Program-made: the position numbers and the translations under genes
Part shown: positions 22,565-30,899 of the stretch, in pieces
Layout: every line of letters begins with the position of its first letter
Numbering within the stretch: position 1 is the stretch's first letter
Notes under the pieces: model-generated
What the model saw: the letters and a program-made list of their open reading frames with translations, nothing else
The model's database searches: none
Told to the model about the DNA's origin: nothing
Assembly (NCBI RefSeq): GCF_014282005.1
Contig: NZ_JACFTD010000025.1
Span: 1-36,615, forward strand
Direction of reading: 5' to 3'
From: Sporosarcina sp. BP05
Lineage (GTDB): Bacteria > Bacillota > Bacilli > Bacillales_A > Planococcaceae
Length of the DNA: 36,615 nucleotides

Positions 22565-24166
22565 ATTAAAAACTTAAACCGATATGGTGAAATTGATTTC
22601 AAGAAAAATGAAGGTGTCTTTTCAATCCCACTCATTCGTTTGAAAAATGATGATGTTGAAGTTTTAGAGGAAAATTATCAAAACCGAATTAAAGAATTGG
22701 GGTATGTAGATACATTTTTGTACGCAAACCACATGAGCCTAGTTCGTGACCGTTTGCAAATGTCTTTTGATTTATCCGAAAGCGTTGATTTTCACCACTT
22801 GCAACAGGTTCCCTTTGAAAACAAATTAAACTACTTCAAAACGATGGTTGAAATTGCGAGTGTTGAAGGTGTGTTATGGGAGAAAAATAACTTTGTGGTG
22901 GATCTGAATGAAAAACGTGTGAAAGCACTATTATTCTATTTCGAGGGGTTTGAGGTTTATAAAAAGGATTCTGCCCTAGACGGATTAAAACAGATTTTGC
23001 TGTTATCTTTAACAAAGTTAAATCGTATTTTAGGGAAACCGAAACGCGCAGATTTCATCGAGCAAGAAGAAATTGTGATTCGTTTTGCAGAAGATTTATT
23101 ACGCGCGAACAGCGTTGGAGAAATTAGTAGTTTAATAGAAGCGTGTGAAAGTGAAATTGAATATGAAAAAGCGAAGTTAGAAGAAGAAATGTTGGAACGA
23201 CAGAAAAACAATAAATTTAGTCAGTTCCGAAGCAAGTTTAATAAACCTAAAAAAGAACTAACTCCTGAAGAACAGATGAAAAAACAGTTGAGTGCTACTA
23301 CTGAAAATGACAAACCGAAAAAAGGGTTATTGGATAAAATTACTTCACCAAAAGGAATGGTCGGAACGATTGTTGCTTTCGGATTGGTATTTTTGATTTA
23401 TTCGGTTACAGTCAATGGTACACAAGCACAAGACAATGAAATTGGCGAAGTTGCTAAACAAGAAGCTGAAGCTAAACAGCAGAAAAAAGTAATTGAAGCA
23501 TACCGTAGCTATATTAACGGTGGAGAAGAAAATATTAATAATGCCTATGGAATTTTAGAAGGTATCGGATATGAAAATCTCTCCAAAAAAGATAAAGCGG
23601 TCTTGATTGACTGGTTGATTGAACAGAAACAATTTTCAAAAGCAGTTGCAACAGATAATGAAGCCAGCTATAAAGTTGGAGCACACCTAGCAACACAAGA
23701 AAACGGTTTGGAAGAATTGGAGAAATTAAAAACATCATTTGATGATAATAAAGTAATTGCCTTTGACGTTGCGAGTTTGAAAAACCAATATCAAGTAGTT
23801 CTCGATAATAAAGATATTCACTACAACGAAAGACGAGCGAAAAAGCTCGTAGAAGCCTTTGCAATGAACAATCAGATTGATGAATTAAGATCGTTCATGG
23901 ATAGCATTAAAGAAGATGATCGAGACAGCTATGAAAACCTTTTAACTTTCAATGAGCGTTATTCAACTACTTTCACTGAAAAGAGAAAAATCACTGATGA
24001 ACTCGACAAATTAAAAGCAGAAGTCAAAAGTTTGAACGAACAAATCAAGTCAGAAAAAGGCGATGATAAAAAGAAATCTTTAGCTAAACAGCGTGACGAA
24101 AAGAACAAAGAAATTGAGACAATTAACAACCGAATCAAACAGATTAACGAATCAATTAAAGAATAA
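22562..24166 (+). CDS. EssB/YukC-like protein in the T4SS operon
   Basis: 534 residues. The N-terminal cytoplasmic domain (1-215) resembles the pseudokinase-like domain of EssB/YukC, with VEGVLWEKNNFVVDLNEKRV, GLKQILLLSLTKLNRIL and ANSVGEISSLIE in the expected order. A linker rich in Lys/Glu, one membrane helix (about 263-284) and an extracellular helical domain ending in a coiled coil (480-534) follow. EssB is a core type VII secretion component; here it ends a type IV conjugation operon. Recognition is by pattern, not by search. Confidence 0.65.
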   Translation: MIKNLNRYGEIDFKKNEGVFSIPLIRLKNDDVEVLEENYQNRIKELGYVDTFLYANHMSLVRDRLQMSFDLSESVDFHHLQQVPFENKLNYFKTMVEIASVEGVLWEKNNFVVDLNEKRVKALLFYFEGFEVYKKDSALDGLKQILLLSLTKLNRILGKPKRADFIEQEEIVIRFAEDLLRANSVGEISSLIEACESEIEYEKAKLEEEMLERQKNNKFSQFRSKFNKPKKELTPEEQMKKQLSATTENDKPKKGLLDKITSPKGMVGTIVAFGLVFLIYSVTVNGTQAQDNEIGEVAKQEAEAKQQKKVIEAYRSYINGGEENINNAYGILEGIGYENLSKKDKAVLIDWLIEQKQFSKAVATDNEASYKVGAHLATQENGLEELEKLKTSFDDNKVIAFDVASLKNQYQVVLDNKDIHYNERRAKKLVEAFAMNNQIDELRSFMDSIKEDDRDSYENLLTFNERYSTTFTEKRKITDELDKLKAEVKSLNEQIKSEKGDDKKKSLAKQRDEKNKEIETINNRIKQINESIKE

Positions 24167-24170
24167 AGAT

Positions 24171-24199
24171 TAGCAATACACCAGTAAATTTGTTATAAT
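24171..24199 (+). promoter_or_regulatory. Promoter of the candidate small RNA
   Basis: Extended -10 TGTTATAAT (24191-24199, TATAAT at 24194) with a weak -35 TAGCAA 17 bp upstream. Start of transcription expected at 24205-24207. The TGn extension compensates for poor -35 sites in Firmicutes. Confidence 0.65.
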
Positions 24200-24205
24200 T
24201 GAAAG

Positions 24206-24271
24206 TGTTATCGCCCTTGGTTTTATAAATCGGGGTACAGACGAACCTTCTCATAAGGGTTCGTCTTTTTT
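24206..24271 (+). ncRNA. Candidate small antisense RNA against the shared ribosome-binding site
   Basis: Predicted RNA of about 66 nt. Its first 16 bases, GUGUUAUCGCCCUUGG, are the reverse complement of the site AAGGRGCGATAACAC found before nine genes. It ends in a strong terminator (GACGAACC with GGTTCGTC, then six T). It lies directly after the last transfer gene, with its own promoter. On the opposite strand the motif is not followed by a start codon, so it is not a relic of another gene's ribosome-binding site. Likely role: to block translation of the transfer, relaxase and partition genes, or to titrate another regulator. Sequence inference only. Confidence 0.6.
24240..24271 (+). terminator. 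Terminator of the small RNA and the T4SS operon
   Basis: GACGAACC (24240-24247) pairs with GGTTCGTC (24258-24265) around a short loop, followed by six T. Confidence 0.9.
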
Positions 24272-24283
24272 ATTGCTTGGTTT

Positions 24284-24323
24284 AAAAAGAGCAACGAACG
24301 TTTTTCAGTTCGCTGCTCTTTTT
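24284..24323. terminator. Second terminator, same family as 13174
   Basis: AAAAAGAGCA, A, CGAAC pairs with GTTCG, C, TGCTCTTTTT. Outer stem identical to the repA terminator, inner stem changed on both sides. Works in both directions; on the minus strand it would close the resolvase relic. Confidence 0.85.
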
Positions 24324-24680
24324 AAATTTCTTTTATTTCTTCTTCGTAACTGTTTTTGATTTTATAAATGGTGTTTCTCGAAAGGTCTGTTTTCCTTGAA
24401 ATATGTGATGCCGTTTCGCCCTAATTAATGCACTTTGGATATACCAATTTGCTCCTCAATCTGACTACTACGAATTGTTACCATTGTATATTCTAAGTGC
24501 TTTTTAGTAAACTTTCCAGGCTACTTTCTTTAAAGTCATGGCCTTTCAGTTCGACGATCGTATCCCTTTCAAACTCTGCAAAGGCCTACATGTCATTAAA
24601 GATTAGTCGTTCAGTTGGTGTCTTCAACCAGCCCCTTATTTAAAACAGTAACTTTGATATCTCTTTCCTATCACTCCAAT
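24322..24680 (-). pseudogene. Decayed serine recombinase (resolvase)
   Basis: The minus strand encodes resolvase fragments in shifting frames: near 24560-24640 GLVEDTPTERLIFNDM, a stop, then AFAEFERDTIVE (compare the TTTPTGKLIFxxMGALAEFERD block of resolvases), and near 24322-24420 the C-terminal helix-turn-helix ETASHISRKTDLSRNTIYKI. In-frame stops and frameshifts make it nonfunctional. It is distinct from the intact recombinase at 34570. Confidence 0.75.
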
Positions 24681-24921
24681 TACTTTTATTTTATTGATTT
24701 AGCCCTAGATTGCAATTCAAGTTCATACTGGTTATACCCAAAATAATATTACATTTTCAACAATTAATATGTTGCGACATTACGGGAATGCCCATAATAA
24801 AAATGATAATGTTACAATTGATGCATTGAAATTTTAGGAAACTAGCGTAAGGGTTCAAAGCAGCCCGATATCGTTCTGCTATAACAGAAAGATTATTTTT
24901 CTCGATAAATAACAATTATGG
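24681..24921. other. Region upstream of the restriction-modification gene
   Basis: AT-rich, no coding sequence seen. It must hold the promoter of the large gene; TTGCGA, 17 bp, TAATAA near 24771-24799 is a weak candidate only. Confidence 0.4.
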
Positions 24922-27900
24922 ATGGTGAAGAAGATGACGACGACAAATAACTATAAAAGTTTCATTTCGCTATTGGAAGAAATAGATAAAGAAGAACGTA
25001 CACAACGGGATCGGGGTACTCTATTTGAGTTACTAGTGATTCCTTTTTTTCGAAAAGAGCCAGCGTATGCCCGCTTGTTTGATATAGTATGGACACTAAG
25101 TGATGTACCAGATGAATATAATATCCCTAAAAAGGATACTGGCGTAGATTTGGTAGCAAGAGAACGAGAAACAGGAGATCTAGTTGCAATTCAATGTAAA
25201 TTCTATTCAAAAGAGACGAAAATCTACAAAGATGATATTGATTCCTTTTTAAACGAGGTCGGGAAGAGCTACTATTCAAAGGGAATTGTTATTGCTACTA
25301 CTGATAAGTGGAGCGTAAATGCTGAAGAAGCACTAGGCAATCGTGACAAGGATATTCAACGTATCGGTTTATCCCATTTTTATGAGAGCCAGATTGACTG
25401 GTCCTCTTATTCGTTTAGCAACCCAACTGAAGTGAAGTTACATGCTAAGAAAACACCAAGGCCCCATCAAGTACCAGCAATTGAAGCAGTTGTAGAAGCT
25501 TTTAAAACAGTTTCCAGAGGGAAAATGATTATGGCGCCAGGAACAGGAAAGACCTATACCTCTATGGCTATTGCGGAGGAATTGGCTGCCAAAAAAGATG
25601 GGATTTTTAGAGTCCTCTACTTAGTTCCTAGTATTCAATTGCTTTCTCAGACTTTGCTTGGATGGAATGCGGATTCGAATTTTCAAATGGACTCCATTGC
25701 TGTTTGTTCTGACCGTAAAGTTACAAAAACACAAGGCAACACAAAAATTGAAGATATCGCTGCAGCTGATATAGGCTATCCAGCAACAACCAACTATGAG
25801 AAGTTGCTTGAATATCAAAATAAGATAGAGAGTAACGATGCGCCTGGTGATTTCTTGACGGTTTTTTCTACTTACCATTCAATCGATGTTATTATTGAGG
25901 CGCAAAAAAATGGTTTCTATGAATTTGACTTAGTTGTCTGCGATGAAGCTCACCGCACTACTGGTGCAACTGAGCAGGGGAAAGAAGACAGTAGCTTTAC
26001 CAAAGTCCATTATGATCACAATATTAAAACAGAAAAACGCTTATATCAAACCGCTACACCTCGCGTATATGGTGATGCAGCTGTACAAAAAGCAGTGGAA
26101 ATGTCTGTTGTCATTGCAGACATGGACAATCCTGAACTGTATGGAGAAGAATTGTTCCGCATTGGATTTGGTGAGGCTATAAGAAATGGTATTTTAACAG
26201 ACTATAAGGTAATGGTGTTAGCCGTTGATGAGGAAATGGTTGCTCGTCGTTTCCAGCAGATGCTTGCAAACAAAGATTCAGAATTAGAGTTCGATGATAT
26301 AACGAAAATTATTGGTTGCTGGAATGGATTAGTGCGAAGAAAGAGTGATTCAGATGTAGCGCTTGGAGCGCCAATGAAGCGTGCTATTTCCTTCACAGGC
26401 ACAATTCGAGAATCCAAATTAATCACGGATATGTTCTCACATGTTGTTGATCAATATTTGAATATAGATTCTGAAGACGATAATCAATACAGCGTGGAGA
26501 TTGATCATGCAGATGGTTCAATGAATGCGCTTGAAAAGAACAAAAAAATCTCTTGGTTGAAAGGCGATGTTCCAGATAATACTTGCCGGATTTTATCAAA
26601 TGCGCGCTTTTTAACAGAAGGAGTAGATGTCCCTGACCTGGATGCCATAATGTTCCTAAAGCCAAGGAAATCTAAAATTGATATTGCTCAGGCAGTTGGA
26701 CGAGTTATGCGTAAAGTAGACGGGAAAGATTATGGCTATGTTATCTTGCCAATCGGTGTGCCAGCAGGCAGTGATGTAAATAGCCTACTGGACAACAATG
26801 AGAAGTACCGGGTTGTTTGGGAAGTATTAAACGCTTTGCGTTCCTTGGACGAGCGTTTCGATGCCTCGATCAATAAGCTGGAACTAAATAATAAAAAACC
26901 TGACCAGATTCAAATTATTGGTGTTGGTGATGCTCCAGAGGACGGGGTGTTAAAACAACAAGTTGATCAATTATCATTGATGCTTACAGAAGGAGATTTA
27001 TCCGATCTAGAACGTGCCATATATGGGAAAATTGTTCGTAAAGTTGGGAATGTGCGTTATTGGGAAGATTGGTCAAAAGACGTTGCTGAAATTGCACAAC
27101 AACATATGATGCGTATTCGAGTGATGCTAGAAGACAAAGATAGTAAGGCTTATATGGAATTTATGAAATTTGTTAAAAGCTTGCGTCATAATATCAATAA
27201 TTCAATTACTGAGGAACAGGCGATTGAAATGTTAGCTCAGCATTTAATTACAAAACCAGTATTTGAAGCATTGTTTGATTCGTATAGCTTTGTAAATAAT
27301 AATCCGGTATCTAAGTCGATTGAGTCTATCTTGGAAGTACTAGACGAGCAGGGGCTTATGAAAGAACAAGAACGACTAGATTCCTTCTATGAAAGTGTGC
27401 GTATACGTGCTGAAGGTATTGATAACTTAAAGGCAAAACAAGATATCATCATTCAACTGTACGAAAAGTTCTTTAAAGTTGCTTTTAAGGAAACAACAGA
27501 GCGGTTGGGGATAGTCTTCACACCTGTAGAAGTTGTTGATTTTATCATTCACTCAGTTGATGATGTACTGAAAAAACATTTCGGGAAATCATTAGCGAGT
27601 AAAGGCATACATGTACTTGATCCGTTTACAGGCACTGGAACATTTGTAACTCGTTTATTACAAAGTGGATTAATTTCAAAAGAAGATTTATTGCGTAAGT
27701 ATACACAAGAAATACATGCAAATGAAATTGTACTATTAAGTTATTATATTGCAGCAATTAATATTGAGGAAACGTTCCATAGTATTCATGGAGGCGAGTA
27801 TATTCCGTTTGAGGGTATTGTTCTCACAGACACCTTTGAAAGTACAGAGGAGAAAGATTCCTTCATTAGTGAATTATTTGATGAAAATAATGAACGATTA

Positions 27901-29595
27901 AAGAAGCAACAACAAGAGCCTATTTTCGCGATAATTGGTAATCCACCTTATTCTGTTGGGCAAACAAATGCAAATGATAATAATTTAAATATAAAGTATC
28001 CTTATTTAGAGAAGAGAATTGACCAAACATATGCAATAAATTCTTCATCCTCTCTTAAAAAGTCTAATTATAATTCTTATATGAAAGCTATACGGTGGGC
28101 AACTGATAGGATTGCAGATAAGGGAGTAATTGCATTTATTACAGCAAATGGATATATTGATAAAACATCATCAGATGGGATAAGAAAAACTTTATATAAT
28201 GAATTTAACCATAGTTATATTATTAATCTTAGAGGAGGTACTAATGGGAGATTAGGAGAGGATGCTAAGAAAGAAGGAGGAAATGTTTTCAATATAGTTA
28301 CTGGTGTAGCCATTTGTTTATTAGTTAAAGACTCTTCCGATGAACACAACATTAATTATTATGATATTGGGGAATATTTATCTGCTAAAGATAAATTAGA
28401 AATGCTAAAGAATAATGAATCGGTAAAACATATTGAATGGAGACAGATTACACCTGATGATAATGGTGATTGGATAAATCAACGCGACGTTGATTACGAC
28501 AAATATCCTTCGGTGATAGAGTATTTTAATGATAAGGTAATAGGTGTAAGCACAAATAGGGATGATTGGGTATATGGTTTTAACAAAAAGAATGTAATTA
28601 AATACGCTACGACAATGATTAAAAATTTCAATTCTGAAGTAGAGAAACTTTCTAAATATACTAATGATGAAAAACTTGCTGCTAGAAACCTTAATGGAAG
28701 TTTTATTAAGTGGACAAGAGGATTGAATAATCTATTATTGAAAAATCAAAATATTGAACTTGAAAGTGATAATTTAATTTTAAGTAGTTATAGACCTTTC
28801 TCCAAAAGATGGTTGTTTTATAACAGAAATATTATTGAAATGCCTGGGCGATTTAAAGAGATAATGGGGGAAAATAATAGAATCATTGTAATTACAGGCG
28901 TTGGTGCTCGTAGACCTTTTTCTGCTCTAGTAACAGATTGTATCCCAAATCTACATTTACAGGATTCAGGTCAAGGATTTTATGAATTTAATAACGCTAC
29001 AAATGTTTTGTTCAAAGAGAACAGTAACATTTCTGAAAAAATTGCAGGAAAATTAGATTTGGATTTGGAAGATGTATTTTATTATGTATACGGAGTACTA
29101 AATTCAAATGAATATAAAGAGAAATATGATAATGATTTGAAAAAAGACTTGCCTAGGATACCTATTTTAAAAAATAAAGAGGAATTTGTTAGAGTAGGAA
29201 GAAAACTAGTTGAACTTCATTTGAATTATGAAAGTGTACCACTGTATGATGAACTTGAGATTAAGTATAAGTTATCGAATCCTTCTTATAAAGTCAAAAA
29301 GATGAAATTCCCTAAAAAGGATTTAAAAGAAACCATTATATTTAACTCTGATATTACTATTACCAATATTCCTAAAAAGGCATATGAATATATTGTGAAT
29401 GGTAGACCTGCGATCGAATGGATTATAAACCAGTACCAAGTGAAAACTGATAAAAACTCAGGTATTGTAGACGATCCTAACCTTTATTCAGAAGACGAAA
29501 AGTATATCTTCAATTTATTGCTAAGAATTATTAATTTATCAGTTCAGACCGTAGACTTAGTGAATAGTCTGCCTCCGATAGAAATAGAAGAATAA
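24922..29595 (+). CDS. Single-chain type ISP restriction-modification enzyme
   Basis: 1557 residues, near the size of LlaGI and LlaBIII. In order: an Mrr-like nuclease (GVDLVA 74-79 with QCK 91-93); a helicase with Walker A APGTGKT (about 205), DEAH (about 342), TATPR (about 377) and VGRVMRK (about 592); an N6-adenine methyltransferase with motif I DPFTGTGTF (about 899) and NPPY (about 1008); and a target-recognition region to the end. Such enzymes methylate one strand and use the translocase to cut unmodified DNA. The start is uncertain: the ATG at 24934 sits after GGTGAAG, while the ATG at 24922 has no SD. The last 1.6 kb is more AT-rich, consistent with exchange of the specificity domain. 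Confidence 0.92.
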   Translation: MVKKMTTTNNYKSFISLLEEIDKEERTQRDRGTLFELLVIPFFRKEPAYARLFDIVWTLSDVPDEYNIPKKDTGVDLVARERETGDLVAIQCKFYSKETKIYKDDIDSFLNEVGKSYYSKGIVIATTDKWSVNAEEALGNRDKDIQRIGLSHFYESQIDWSSYSFSNPTEVKLHAKKTPRPHQVPAIEAVVEAFKTVSRGKMIMAPGTGKTYTSMAIAEELAAKKDGIFRVLYLVPSIQLLSQTLLGWNADSNFQMDSIAVCSDRKVTKTQGNTKIEDIAAADIGYPATTNYEKLLEYQNKIESNDAPGDFLTVFSTYHSIDVIIEAQKNGFYEFDLVVCDEAHRTTGATEQGKEDSSFTKVHYDHNIKTEKRLYQTATPRVYGDAAVQKAVEMSVVIADMDNPELYGEELFRIGFGEAIRNGILTDYKVMVLAVDEEMVARRFQQMLANKDSELEFDDITKIIGCWNGLVRRKSDSDVALGAPMKRAISFTGTIRESKLITDMFSHVVDQYLNIDSEDDNQYSVEIDHADGSMNALEKNKKISWLKGDVPDNTCRILSNARFLTEGVDVPDLDAIMFLKPRKSKIDIAQAVGRVMRKVDGKDYGYVILPIGVPAGSDVNSLLDNNEKYRVVWEVLNALRSLDERFDASINKLELNNKKPDQIQIIGVGDAPEDGVLKQQVDQLSLMLTEGDLSDLERAIYGKIVRKVGNVRYWEDWSKDVAEIAQQHMMRIRVMLEDKDSKAYMEFMKFVKSLRHNINNSITEEQAIEMLAQHLITKPVFEALFDSYSFVNNNPVSKSIESILEVLDEQGLMKEQERLDSFYESVRIRAEGIDNLKAKQDIIIQLYEKFFKVAFKETTERLGIVFTPVEVVDFIIHSVDDVLKKHFGKSLASKGIHVLDPFTGTGTFVTRLLQSGLISKEDLLRKYTQEIHANEIVLLSYYIAAINIEETFHSIHGGEYIPFEGIVLTDTFESTEEKDSFISELFDENNERLKKQQQEPIFAIIGNPPYSVGQTNANDNNLNIKYPYLEKRIDQTYAINSSSSLKKSNYNSYMKAIRWATDRIADKGVIAFITANGYIDKTSSDGIRKTLYNEFNHSYIINLRGGTNGRLGEDAKKEGGNVFNIVTGVAICLLVKDSSDEHNINYYDIGEYLSAKDKLEMLKNNESVKHIEWRQITPDDNGDWINQRDVDYDKYPSVIEYFNDKVIGVSTNRDDWVYGFNKKNVIKYATTMIKNFNSEVEKLSKYTNDEKLAARNLNGSFIKWTRGLNNLLLKNQNIELESDNLILSSYRPFSKRWLFYNRNIIEMPGRFKEIMGENNRIIVITGVGARRPFSALVTDCIPNLHLQDSGQGFYEFNNATNVLFKENSNISEKIAGKLDLDLEDVFYYVYGVLNSNEYKEKYDNDLKKDLPRIPILKNKEEFVRVGRKLVELHLNYESVPLYDELEIKYKLSNPSYKVKKMKFPKKDLKETIIFNSDITITNIPKKAYEYIVNGRPAIEWIINQYQVKTDKNSGIVDDPNLYSEDEKYIFNLLLRIINLSVQTVDLVNSLPPIEIEE

Positions 29596-29609
29596 AATAT
29601 GTTTGATTA

Positions 29610-29695
29610 AAGGAATGTGATCCAACATCCTAACGCATGTACAGACCTAACTTATTGGTCTTGTGCTTGCATTAGGATGGATTCATTCCTTTTTT
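29610..29695 (+). terminator. Terminator of the restriction-modification gene
   Basis: A long hairpin: AAGGAATG pairs with CATTCCTT, then CATCCTAA with TTAGGATG, then GACC with GGTC, ending in six T. A symmetrical A-run is lacking, so it points rightwards. Confidence 0.9.
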
Positions 29696-29699
29696 ATGT

Positions 29700-29879
29700 A
29701 AAAAAACTTACGTAATACTCATTGAGTATCAAAGAAATAATTTATTCCGAACAAATAAATATCAATAAGGGTTTTATTATCAAGCAACAGCATTAATGTT
29801 CAAAAAAAAAGAGTAAGCCGATTTTTTTGTATCATTGGAGTGTACCCCTAGGATACATTTTTGCTTACACTAAAAACAA
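29700..29879. other. Noncoding region with nested inverted repeats
   Basis: TACTCATTGAGTA is a short palindrome near 29716. At about 29811-29870 AGTAAGC pairs with GCTTACA, and inside it TGTATC pairs with GATACA around a GGAGTGTACCCC centre. No gene or T-run accompanies them. Confidence 0.5.
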
Positions 29880-30089
29880 TTGGTGTTAAAGTTGGACCAA
29901 TTGATTACGGAGGGGTTAACAGCTGAACAAATAGCAACTAGAAAGGGAATAAATATTGGTATTATCCGCGAATACATGAAGCTGTCAAAGCAGATTGAGA
30001 AGCAGAAACAGGAAGCTATGAATGTGCGAGAACCGGAGTATTTGAACTGTTTTGATGAATTGTACGGGGCTAAACGAAGAAGGTCATAA
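29880..30089 (+). CDS. Small helix-turn-helix-like protein, possibly a remnant
   Basis: Up to 69 residues from a TTG start without an SD. LDQLITEGLTAEQIATRKGI, then NIGIIREYMKLSKQIEKQK, reads like a helix-turn-helix followed by a basic helix. A missing ribosome-binding site and no standard ATG suggest the 5' end of a longer gene has been lost. Could also be a small regulator expressed from an unusual start. Confidence 0.4.
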   Translation: MVLKLDQLITEGLTAEQIATRKGINIGIIREYMKLSKQIEKQKQEAMNVREPEYLNCFDELYGAKRRRS

Positions 30090-30119
30090 TGGTATGATAA
30101 TGGATATTATTCCACCGTT
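30086..30119. repeat. 34-bp direct repeat, copy a
   Basis: Begins ATAATGGTATGATAATGG; 31 of 34 positions match copy b at 30346-30379, exactly 260 bp away. The two copies bound a unit with two tiny minus-strand reading frames. Confidence 0.8.
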
Positions 30120-30175
30120 CACTTACATTTGCATAGTGTTAAAATGATCCAAACCACGATGTGAAACCAATTCAT
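30119..30175 (-). CDS. Tiny hydrophobic peptide (18 residues)
   Basis: MNWFHIVVWIILTLCKCK, started six bases after a strong SD (GGAGGTG). One short membrane-like segment with a Cys/Lys tail. Too short to identify; candidates are a leader peptide, a small membrane toxin or a signalling peptide. It lies inside the 260-bp repeated-end unit. Confidence 0.45.
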   Translation of the reverse strand: MNWFHIVVWIILTLCKCK

Positions 30176-30290
30176 TAGGTACACCTCCAATATATAATGT
30201 ATAGCTTACAAAGGTCAAATTAAACGCTCTCAACCCCTGTACAAAGGGATTCTTACCGGTATTATCTGGGCTTGAACTTTTTTAATGCGA

Positions 30291-30326
30291 CTAATATTGA
30301 ATGGGCATTTAATATTAGCGAAGCAT
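30291..30326 (-). promoter_or_regulatory. Leader-like three-codon frame overlapping a palindrome
   Basis: On the minus strand a strong SD (AAAGGAGG) and six bases of spacing lead to ATG CTT CGC TAA (30326 to 30315). The stop lies in a palindrome, CTAATATT (30291-30298) with AATATTAG (30311-30318), extended by AATG and CATT. The layout recalls translational attenuators. Confidence 0.4.
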
Positions 30327-30345
30327 GGCACACCTCCTTTCCAGA

Positions 30346-30379
30346 ATAATGGTATAATAATGGATATTATTTCACTGTT
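30346..30379. repeat. 34-bp direct repeat, copy b
   Basis: Begins ATAATGGTATAATAATGG; differs from copy a at three positions. Contains AATAATGGATATTATT, a short near-palindrome. Confidence 0.8.
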
Positions 30380-30704
30380 TTCGTGATATAATTTCGAACG
30401 GAAAAAGACCATTCCCCAAAAAGCTTTGAAAAAATGGGCGTATTTATTTAAGCGACTTTTGTTTACTGATAAATGCCGAAATGCTGAACCACCCTTTCCC
30501 CTGTACAGCGATTAGGTGTTGAGTTGTGATAGTCTCTCGCGTTCTCTTGCCTCTTCTTCTTGTCTCGCTGCTGTGGTGTGTTGTTATATGCCCCTATATA
30601 CGGCTGTCTGTGGCACCCCGTATGCTGTTGATCCTCATTTGGGTGTAGTCGGTGCATTGTCCTGCCACACACCACCACACGGGGTTGTACATAGTACACG
30701 GCTG
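30380..30704. other. Noncoding stretch
   Basis: Short open frames exist on both strands but none has a ribosome-binding site or protein-like composition. I see no repeat or RNA signature. The stretch 30540-30680 is richer in G+C and C-runs than its surroundings, which suggests foreign or chromosomal origin. Confidence 0.4.
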
Positions 30705-30893
30705 TTAAGAAACCCTCTTAAAAAAAGTACCGTATAAAGAAATGGATATTAAGATCCCTACCCCTATTATCATAAAAGATTCAAATGGGTTCTCCCTCAT
30801 AATTTTCCCTAGTGTAGTAATCTCGGGACCCCATAATACAAATACAAACGCAATCAATACAGCTATTCCGATACCTACAAAAACATCTTTCAT
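30705..30893 (-). CDS. Small two-helix membrane protein
   Basis: 62 residues from the second ATG (MKDVFVGIGIAVLIAFVFVL), which is eight bases after AAAGGAGG; the first ATG at 30899 is only two bases from the SD. Two membrane helices (about 4-21 and 38-56) flank a short polar loop (TTLGKIMRENPFES). No family recognised. A hairpin with TAAGTCC and GGACTTA arms (about 30941-30960) lies just upstream. Confidence 0.65.
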   Translation of the reverse strand: MKDVFVGIGIAVLIAFVFVLWGPEITTLGKIMRENPFESFMIIGVGILISISLYGTFFKRVS

Positions 30894-30899
30894 ATTCAT

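Noticed and set aside
24204..24220. Anti-motif in the small RNA read as a leftover ribosome-binding site on the minus strand
   Set aside because: No start codon stands where it does in every other copy, no reading frame follows, and the segment is flanked on the plus strand by a matching promoter and terminator.
30230..30412. Minus-strand open frame of 60 codons through the leader-like unit
   Set aside because: It ignores the well-placed SD and three-codon frame inside it, and its own ATG has only a poor SD. The tiny-frame reading explains the sequence better.
30463..30699. Minus-strand open frame of 78 codons
   Set aside because: No ribosome-binding site; Gln-, Asn- and Pro-rich low-quality translation; the opposite strand is equally open.
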